Shown here: one piece after another, positions 58,791 through 64,000 of the stretch
Numbering within the stretch: the first letter of the stretch is position 1
How the letters are laid out: the number at the start of each line of letters is the position of its first letter
DNA from: Comamonas sp.
Lineage (GTDB): Bacteria > Pseudomonadota > Gammaproteobacteria > Burkholderiales > Burkholderiaceae_C
Assembly: GCA_021166775.1 (NCBI GenBank)
Contig: JAJPEQ010000003.1
Span: forward strand, 1 to 64,000
Length of the DNA stretch: 64,000 nt
Reading direction: 5' to 3'
Position numbers and translations under genes: made by a program
The notes under the pieces: model-generated
The model's input: the letters and a program-made list of their open reading frames with translations, nothing else
The model's database searches: none
Told to the model about the DNA's origin: nothing

Positions 58791-58956
58791 CCTTCAAGGG
58801 GGAGTAGCTCCCCGCCGATGGGGTGCTCCTGCTCCCCACCGGCGACTGGCACGGTCGTCATCACGAAGCGCTGGCGCGCTTCCGGCCCGCCAGGCGCAGC
58901 CGGGCTGCGTCGAGCAAGACCCTTGAGCCCCGGGTTTCCCGTGCGCGGCTCAAGGT
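58791..58956 (+). promoter_or_regulatory. yybP-ykoY (Mn2+) riboswitch upstream of terC
   Basis: The aptamer hallmarks are present: TTCAAGGGGGAGTAGC at the 5' side, GGCGACTGGCACGGTCGTCAT in the middle, and GAGCAAGACCCTTGAG at the 3' side. The outer stem forms between TCAAGGG and CCCTTGA. The 3' strand of that stem (CTTGAGCC, 58922-58929) can instead pair with GGCTCAAG (58947-58954), a mutually exclusive hairpin that looks like the expression switch. TerC-family proteins are standard targets of this riboswitch, which senses manganese. Confidence 0.92.
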
Positions 58957-59061
58957 GTCCCTGCCTGCAGAAATGGCGGCAACATCGCGAGTTGCTCCGG
59001 TTGCCCATAACCATCGGCCAGCCCGCGCATGCAGGGCTGGCGGGTACTCAGGACATCCACC

Positions 59062-59826
59062 ATGGATTTGGAATTTTTCCTGCACGCGCCTTTCTGGATT
59101 GCGCTCGGTCAGCTCATCATCATCGACATCCTGCTCGGCGGCGACAATGCGGTGGTGATCGCGCTCGCCTGCCACAAGCTGCCGCCCAAGCAGCGCACGC
59201 AGGGCATCGTCTGGGGCACGGCGGCGGCCATCGCGCTGCGCGTGGTGCTCATCGTCTTCGCGATGACGCTGCTCACGCTGCCGTTCCTCAAGCTCGTGGG
59301 CGCGCTGCTGCTGATCTGGATCGGCGTCAAGCTCATCGTGCCGCAGGAAGAAGGGCACGAGACCATCCAGAGCAGCGACAGGCTGATGACGGCCATCAAG
59401 ACCATCGTCGTGGCCGACGTGGTGATGAGCCTGGACAACGTGATCGCGATCGCCGCCGCGGCCAAGAACGCGGGGCAGTCGCACGAGCTGGTGCTGGTCA
59501 TCCTGGGCCTGCTGATCTCGGTGCCCATCATCGTCGGCGGCTCGCAGCTCGTGATGCGCATCATGGAGCGCTTCCCGGTGGTGATCGTGCTCGGCGGCAT
59601 GCTGCTGGGCTGGATCGCGGGCGGCATGCTGGTGACCGACCCGGTCTTCACCCACCCAGATCAGTGGCTGTGGGCGCCCAAGTTCGGCACGCTCGATGCC
59701 AATGGCATGGCGCAGGTGCACGGCGCGCTGTACTACGGTGCCCACCTGGCGGGCGCGCTGCTGGTGCTGGCCCTGGGCAAGTGGTTGCTGGCCCGCGGCA
59801 AGAAGGCAGCGGCGCACGCCTCGTGA
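59062..59826 (+). CDS. TerC-family membrane protein, manganese-riboswitch controlled
   Basis: The 254-residue protein has seven or more membrane helices with conserved acidic residues in LGGDNAVVIALAC (about 28-40) and VMSLDNVIAIAAAAKN (about 123-138), as in the TerC/Alx family. These proteins export or balance manganese in several bacteria. The ATG at 59062 has AGGA nine bases upstream and fits the family start MDLEFFLHAPFW. It lies directly downstream of the manganese riboswitch, which makes a role in Mn2+ efflux or metal loading of exported proteins likely. Confidence 0.92.
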   Translation: MDLEFFLHAPFWIALGQLIIIDILLGGDNAVVIALACHKLPPKQRTQGIVWGTAAAIALRVVLIVFAMTLLTLPFLKLVGALLLIWIGVKLIVPQEEGHETIQSSDRLMTAIKTIVVADVVMSLDNVIAIAAAAKNAGQSHELVLVILGLLISVPIIVGGSQLVMRIMERFPVVIVLGGMLLGWIAGGMLVTDPVFTHPDQWLWAPKFGTLDANGMAQVHGALYYGAHLAGALLVLALGKWLLARGKKAAAHAS

Positions 59827-59845
59827 GCGATGCTATGCTGACATA

Positions 59846-60202
59846 ATGCGCATCCTCTTCAAATGGGCCCTGCACGCGGTGGCGCTGCTGTGCGTGGCCT
59901 ACCTCTACAGCGGCGTCGAAGTGCACAGCTTTGGCGCTGCGCTGGGCGCGGCCTTCGTGATCGGCCTGCTCAACACCCTGCTGCGCCCGGTGCTCGTCAT
60001 CCTGACGCTGCCGGTGACCATCGTCACGATCGGGCTGTTCCTGTTTGTGATCAACGCGCTGATGTTCTGGGCCGCATCGGGTCTGCTGGGCGACGGCTTT
60101 CAGGTGCACGGCTTCGGCGCCGCGCTGATCGGCTCGGTGATCTATTCGGCGCTGGGATTACTGATCGAGGCGGCGCTCACGCGTCTGCTCATCCAGAAGT
60201 GA
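59846..60202 (+). CDS. Small membrane protein of the phage-holin-4-2-like family
   Basis: The 118-residue protein has four membrane helices and contains NTLLRPVLVILTLPVTIVTIGLFLFVINALMF, the hallmark of a widespread family often labelled 'phage holin family protein'. Despite the name it is a chromosomal housekeeping-like protein of unknown role; there are no phage genes here. It starts 20 bp after terC, and its 3' end overlaps the convergent protease gene by 45 bp. Confidence 0.82.
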   Translation: MRILFKWALHAVALLCVAYLYSGVEVHSFGAALGAAFVIGLLNTLLRPVLVILTLPVTIVTIGLFLFVINALMFWAASGLLGDGFQVHGFGAALIGSVIYSALGLLIEAALTRLLIQK

Positions 60203-61723
60203 TTTGACGGCGCGCAGGCGCGTGTCGATGATCGAGGCCTCGATGTAGTCCTGCGAGCTGGCGCTCTTGCGCGCCAGGTCCTGTCCCGCGCGAAAGCGGT
60301 CCACGGCCCCGGCGTAATCGTAGTGCGCCACCTGCGCCTCGGCCTCGGCGCGGATGGCACGCAACATCTGCCCGTCGGCGCGCCAGACCTGCGCCAGCGC
60401 CTGCCAGACAGCGCCGTCATGCGGGTGCAAAGTCACCCAGGTCTGCAGCGCTGCCGCCATGGGCGCGGCCTCGCCCGTGGCCAGCAGTGCCTGCGTGCGC
60501 GCCAACATTTCGGGGCGCGGCTCTTTTTGAGCGGCGGGCCCCAGCACCTGGAGCGCGCCCCGGGCATCGCCGGAGGCGAGCGCCAGCTCGGCGTCCATCA
60601 GGCGAGCCTGCCGCAGCGCGTCACCGTTGCCGCGCACATCGCCCTGCAAGGCCGTGAAGATCGCGCGCGCAACGGGGTATTCGTTCAGCTGCTCGGCGGC
60701 CAGCACGGCCTGCGTGCGCGCGCTGACGCGCGCGGACAGGGAAAGCTGCGACAGGCGCGCATCCTGCGCCTCGTTCACCCACTGGCGCCACAGCTCGATG
60801 CCGGGACGCATCAGCACGCGAGCGCGCCCGACCATCATGGCGTGCGCCAGGGGCTCGGGCGGCGCGGGCGGCAGGTCCTTGGGCAGGCGGCTGTGCATGT
60901 CGGCGATGCGCTGGCTCGTGAGCGGGTGGCTGCGCAGCCAGGGCCAGCTGCCGTTGTCGTTGAGGCGGTTGGCCGTCTGCAGCTTGTCGAACATCTGCAC
61001 GAAGCCCTGCGGCGCAAAACCCGCGGGCTGCATCAGCGAAAAGCCCACGCGATCGGCCTCGCGCTCCATGCCGCGCGAGAAGTTGAGCTGCGTCTGCACC
61101 GCCAGCGCCTGTCCACCCACCATCAGCGCCTGACCCGCGGCGGGGCTGTGCGTGGTGGCGACGGCGCCCAGAATCATCGCGCCGATCATCAAGGGCGTGA
61201 TGCGCTTGTCCTGCGCGATCAGGCGCGAGATGTGCCGCTGCGTCACGTGGCTCAACTCGTGCGCCAGCACCGAGGCGAGCTGGTCGGGCGTATCCACCAC
61301 CGCCAGCAACCCCAGGTGCAGGCCAAAGAAGCCGCCGGGCATCGCGAAGGCGTTCACCGTGCGGTCGCGGATCAGCAGAATCTTCCAGGCGAAGCGCTCG
61401 TGCATCTCGGGCGTCATCTCGCCGCGCGCGAGCGAGGCCTTCACCAGCCGGTCGAGCACGCCCTGTGCGTACTGCTGCAGCACCGGATCCTCGACATAGC
61501 TCGGATCGCGGTAGATCTCGGCCACGATGCGCTCGCCGAAAGAGCGCTCGCTGGCCAGCGACATCTCGTCGCCATCGCCCAGCGCAGGCAGGCCCTGCGC
61601 GCGCGCCACCCCCGTGGTCAACACCACGAAAATCGCAAAAAACAGAGCTCCCAGCGCTTGCCAGTAATGGGCTGGAGCCGGTTTTTGCCTGAAATATCTC
61701 ACACTATGCCTCAAGGCTTGCAT
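60158..61723 (-). CDS. M48-family metalloprotease with TPR tail, BepA-like
   Basis: The 521-residue periplasmic protein has a signal peptide (cleavage after ARA-Q, about residue 42), the zinc site HELSH (about 155-159) with the downstream Glu in MEREADRVGF, and a C-terminal TPR-like region. This is the plan of BepA, which degrades or matures misassembled outer-membrane proteins such as LptD. The N-terminus is unusual: codons about 10-30 (RYFRQKPAPAHYWQALGALFF) come from a dispersed repeat copy, so the signal peptide itself is partly repeat-encoded. Confidence 0.88.
   Translation of the reverse strand: MQALRHSVRYFRQKPAPAHYWQALGALFFAIFVVLTTGVARAQGLPALGDGDEMSLASERSFGERIVAEIYRDPSYVEDPVLQQYAQGVLDRLVKASLARGEMTPEMHERFAWKILLIRDRTVNAFAMPGGFFGLHLGLLAVVDTPDQLASVLAHELSHVTQRHISRLIAQDKRITPLMIGAMILGAVATTHSPAAGQALMVGGQALAVQTQLNFSRGMEREADRVGFSLMQPAGFAPQGFVQMFDKLQTANRLNDNGSWPWLRSHPLTSQRIADMHSRLPKDLPPAPPEPLAHAMMVGRARVLMRPGIELWRQWVNEAQDARLSQLSLSARVSARTQAVLAAEQLNEYPVARAIFTALQGDVRGNGDALRQARLMDAELALASGDARGALQVLGPAAQKEPRPEMLARTQALLATGEAAPMAAALQTWVTLHPHDGAVWQALAQVWRADGQMLRAIRAEAEAQVAHYDYAGAVDRFRAGQDLARKSASSQDYIEASIIDTRLRAVKSLLDEQTRERRLDQ
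61631..61697 (+). repeat. Dispersed short repeat, copy 8 (signal-peptide region of the M48 protease)
   Basis: AAAAAACAGAGCTCCCAGCGCTTG followed by GGGCTGGAGCCGGTTTTTGCC and TGAAAT matches the core and both later blocks of the family, making it one of the most complete copies. The protease gene on the other strand reads CAA GCG CTG GGA GCT CTG (Q-A-L-G-A-L), the same frame as the other genic copies, just before the hydrophobic core of its signal peptide. Confidence 0.6.
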
Positions 61724-61774
61724 TCTCGCAGGACCGTATGATGCCCACTGCATGTGAAGGTTTCGTATCTGCCG

Positions 61775-62278
61775 ATGTCCAACGACTCCCCTCTCACCCA
61801 CTTCGACGCTTCAGGCCAGGCCCACATGGTGGACGTGGGCGCCAAGGCCGACACGCACCGCGTCGCCATCGCCAGCGGGCGCATCCGCATGCAGCGCGCC
61901 ACCTACGCGCTGATCGCCTCGGGCAACGCCAAGAAGGGCAACGTACTGGCCATCGCGCGCATCGCCGGCATCATGGCCAGCAAGAAGACCAGCGAGCTCA
62001 TTCCGCTGTGTCACCCGATCGCTCTCACGCACGTGGCGGTGGACTTCGAGCTGCTGGAGGGTGAGAGCGCCGTGCAATGCACCGCCCGCGCCGAAACCGT
62101 GGGCCCCACGGGCGTGGAGATGGAAGCGCTCACCGCGGTGCAGGTGGCGCTACTCACCATCTACGACATGTGCAAGGCGGTGGACCGCGGCATGGTGATC
62201 GAAGGCGTGCGGCTGCTAGAGAAAAGCGGGGGCAAATCGGGCCACTTCATGAACGCATCCCAAGGTGAGGCTGAATAA
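61775..62278 (+). CDS. moaC: Cyclic pyranopterin monophosphate synthase
   Basis: MoaC makes cPMP, the first pterin of molybdenum cofactor synthesis, together with MoaA. The 167-residue protein has [17 protein letters not shown] (20-36), [17 protein letters not shown] (about 75-91) and the catalytic [25 protein letters not shown] (about 114-138). I use the ATG at 61775; a GTG seven codons upstream is open. It is divergent from the M48 gene with only about 50 bp between, and no other moa gene is nearby. Confidence 0.96.
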   Translation: MSNDSPLTHFDASGQAHMVDVGAKADTHRVAIASGRIRMQRATYALIASGNAKKGNVLAIARIAGIMASKKTSELIPLCHPIALTHVAVDFELLEGESAVQCTARAETVGPTGVEMEALTAVQVALLTIYDMCKAVDRGMVIEGVRLLEKSGGKSGHFMNASQGEAE

Positions 62279-62618
62279 GTCCCCGCGCAGGCACACGCCC
62301 GTCCCTGAAATACACCGCAGCTATCGCGAGGATATGCAACGCTATGCTCCGTAGCAGCATGCGATGCGCGACGTGTGAGCGGCCCGCTCAGGCTTGCTCG
62401 AACCGACCGGTGTCACAAGGATCGTCTTTCGCCTGCGCAAGCGCAGCAGGGACTCTGGCCGAGGCGAGCGAGCAAGCACCGCGTAGCCGATGACACCAGC
62501 GAGACGACCGGCGGGCACGTCAGCCATTGAGCGAGTGCAGACGGCGCCGTGGACCATGGGCGCGGCACCACGCGTCAGCGGCGCCAGAATGTCCGGAGCC
62601 GGTTTTCATGCAAGCACA
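62279..62618. other. Intergenic region between moaC and the sigma-factor gene, nothing recognised
   Basis: The 340 bp between the convergent stops hold no gene that I can support. A 71-codon minus frame (62557-62342) has no recognisable content. No strong terminator hairpin was found. CCGCAGCTATCGCG near 62309-62322 loosely recalls the dispersed-repeat core but is too short to call. Confidence 0.4.
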
Positions 62619-63374
62619 TCAACCCGCGGAGCTGACCGTTGGAGCGAACGCAGGCAGCGCTTCACGGCCCGCGTCTGCAAACGATCGATCGCCTCTTGCC
62701 GCGAGCCGAGCAAACACGCCCGCGACCACGCGGTCGCAGCGCACCCCGGCAAACTCAAACGCGTCTCTCACCGAAAAGTCCATTTCCGTCTGCAAGGCCT
62801 TGCGCAACAGGCCTCGTGCCCGCATGAAGCGCACCCGCACGGTGGCCGCCGACAAGCCGAGGAGCGACGCCACATCACTGAAATCCATGCCCTCGATACC
62901 GCGCAACATGAAGACCGAACGGTACTTGTCCGGCAATTCATCCACGTGCAATTCAATCAGTCTGCTCAGTTGCTGGCGCGCCACCTGGTTCTCGGGGTGG
63001 GTCGATTCGGGAGCTGGCATGCGTTCCTCCTGCGAGGGTTGATCTTCGGTTTCATCGCCGCCCTCGAACGGCCGGACGAGCGCCACGCGCGATTTGTTGC
63101 GTCGCAGGCGCTGCAAGGATTCATTGACGGCAATACGCGTGAGCCATGTGAGTGGCTCGGAATCAGCACGAAACTGGCCGAAGTGTTGATAGGCATTCCA
63201 CCACGCATCCTGTATCGCTTCCTCGGCGTCAGCGTCATTGCGCAAGATGCCACGCGCCGCACGAAAAAGACGCTGATTGTGGCGATGCATGAGCCTATCG
63301 AACGCTTTCACATCGCCGCCCGCGGCGCACTGGACCAGCGCCAGATCGGTGTCCTTTGATATATCGTCGGTCAT
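62619..63374 (-). CDS. ECF-type RNA polymerase sigma factor
   Basis: The 251-residue protein has sigma region 2 (AFDRLMHRHNQRLFRAARGILRNDADAEEAIQDAWWNAY) and region 4 (LPDKYRSVFMLRGIEGMDFSDVASLLGLSAATVRVRFMRARGLLRKAL) and lacks region 3, as ECF sigmas do. About 55 residues follow region 4, including FEFAGVRCDRVVAGVFARL, a tail I have seen in related ECF proteins and which might bind a regulator. GGGAGGAA precedes the ATG at 63374. No anti-sigma gene is seen downstream; the small secreted protein and a partial gene lie upstream on the same strand. Confidence 0.9.
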   Translation of the reverse strand: MTDDISKDTDLALVQCAAGGDVKAFDRLMHRHNQRLFRAARGILRNDADAEEAIQDAWWNAYQHFGQFRADSEPLTWLTRIAVNESLQRLRRNKSRVALVRPFEGGDETEDQPSQEERMPAPESTHPENQVARQQLSRLIELHVDELPDKYRSVFMLRGIEGMDFSDVASLLGLSAATVRVRFMRARGLLRKALQTEMDFSVRDAFEFAGVRCDRVVAGVFARLAARGDRSFADAGREALPAFAPTVSSAG

Positions 63375-63505
63375 GGTCGATTCCTCCCAGGCGTGACTGC
63401 CGTTCATCCCCAAACCCCAGCCTTCCGGATGCGCGTACCACGTTTCACGTCGAATGGTGAGCGCCGGGCCAGCCTCAGTCCGGGCGCCCATGGATCCGCG
63501 TTCGA

Positions 63506-63805
63506 TCAGGACGCAAACGGCAACTCCCCGACCGCCGGACGTCGCACCAAGGCTTCGGCGGCCACGACCGAGCGCACTTGTCGCACGCCCACAGCAGCCG
63601 TTTGCGCAACGAAGGGCTGGTTGCCTGCCGCAGGCCGTTGCCGTGCGGCTTGGGCTTGAACCGTGCTGCGCTCAATCGTGCTGTTCGTAGCAAGGGCTTG
63701 GCTGAAGTACGGCGCATTCCCCGCGGCGGGTTGAGTGGCCTCTGCCATGGCACCGCTCGTGATCAAAAGAGCGGCGGCAAAGAGCGTTGTATTGAACTTG
63801 ATCAT
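63506..63805 (-). CDS. Small secreted protein with three PA-x-G-x-x-P repeats
   Basis: The 99-residue protein has a clear signal peptide (FAAALLITSGAMA-EA). The mature part of about 77 residues shows a motif three times at roughly 30-residue spacing: PAAGNAPYF, PAAGNQPFV and PAVGELPFA. I do not recognise the family. CAGGAGAAA precedes the ATG at 63805. The start codon overlaps the stop of the gene upstream by four bases, and the ECF sigma gene follows 131 bp downstream, so it may be a target or partner of that sigma factor. Confidence 0.72.
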   Translation of the reverse strand: MIKFNTTLFAAALLITSGAMAEATQPAAGNAPYFSQALATNSTIERSTVQAQAARQRPAAGNQPFVAQTAAVGVRQVRSVVAAEALVRRPAVGELPFAS

Positions 63806-64000
63806 GATGTTTCTCCTGTGCGTTCAAGCACCGATCCAAAGAACTCGACGAGTCGCTCAACTGCCCCCTGCTTCGAGATCGAAGACCCATCGGCAATGGC
63901 CTTCACCACGTTGGATGAGCGACAGGCAGGAGACGTTACGAAATGGAGGCGCACGATCTCGGGGGGCGGCTCGCTGGCGGCGGACGGCAGGACGCAATTG
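63802..64000 (-). CDS. Partial gene at window edge, unknown
   Basis: On the minus strand a frame is open from the window end (64000) to a TGA at 63804-63802, which overlaps the ATG of the secreted-protein gene (ATGA arrangement). The visible C-terminal 65 residues include PEIVRLHFVTSPACRSSNVV and KQGAVERLVEFFGSVLERTG, helical and plausible as protein. The start is outside the window and I do not recognise it. The tight overlap suggests translation coupled to the secreted protein. Confidence 0.5.
   Translation of the reverse strand, partial: NCVLPSAASEPPPEIVRLHFVTSPACRSSNVVKAIADGSSISKQGAVERLVEFFGSVLERTGETS

Noticed and set aside
59846-60202. Prophage remnant suggested by the holin-like protein
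   Set aside because: The family name is historical; there are no phage structural, integrase or lysis genes nearby.

Overview
The window looks like chromosomal DNA of a high-GC betaproteobacterium in Burkholderiales, most likely family Comamonadaceae. This rests on conserved gene orders (fur / bamE-dapB-exbB-exbD-leuS-lptE-holA; hpf-ptsN-hprK; gap-tkt; purE-purK), on protein sequences typical of that family, and on a short AT-richer repeat that I associate with it. Genus and species cannot be fixed from the sequence. Coding density is high. Most very long antisense frames are high-GC shadows and were left out.

Layout. 1-22 is the 5' tip of a 16S rRNA gene on the minus strand, with its leader and a promoter candidate. 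353-10157 (all minus) combines glutathione synthesis (gshB, gshA) with potassium uptake (kup, trkH, trkA), a BenE-type transporter and proA. 10225-11682 holds an SDR oxidoreductase and thpR. 11694-14213 is a small accessory island of relics: a gutted restriction-modification methyltransferase, a CPCC cysteine-rich protein, a probable hicAB relic and an unknown 89-residue gene. 14214-15778 is a TPP-riboswitch-controlled thiM-thiE unit. 15776-23725 (minus) runs from a sirtuin back through holA, lptE, leuS, exbD, exbB and dapB to bamE, with fur divergent. 24239-26160 is hprK, ptsN and hpf. 26393-32867 is purC, purE-purK, tsaC and a GDSL-type lipoprotein, with a thioredoxin-TPR gene and a YbaY-META lipoprotein on the other strand. 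32934-37261 is gap, tkt and mltA. 37260-38079 has two envelope genes. 38167-45872 is a nitrilase, a giant YhdP protein and divergent glnE. 46013-48631 is the metNIQ methionine importer. 48735-54180 is an RND efflux pair coupled to a degenerate HD-domain gene. 54467-62278 holds gst, purB, yaeQ, an MFS transporter, a zinc-ribbon protein, a manganese-riboswitch-controlled terC, a small membrane protein, an M48 protease and moaC. 62619-64000 is an ECF sigma-factor locus that runs off the window.

Genes acting together: purC, purE, purK and purB (purines); gshA, gshB and gst (glutathione); kup, trkA and trkH (potassium); exbB with exbD and the Fur regulator (energised uptake and iron control); bamE, lptE, ompA-like, mltA and yhdP (envelope); metN, metI and metQ (methionine import).

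The most unusual signal is a dispersed repeat of about 50-75 bp, with up to eight copies here. Six or seven copies lie inside genes. Five intact genes and the dead methyltransferase read the core of the element from the same strand and in the same frame, giving a shared peptide of the form (Q)-A-x-x-A. This resembles the behaviour known for protein-coding palindromic elements of Rickettsia. The assignment rests on reading by eye and needs a genome-wide search.
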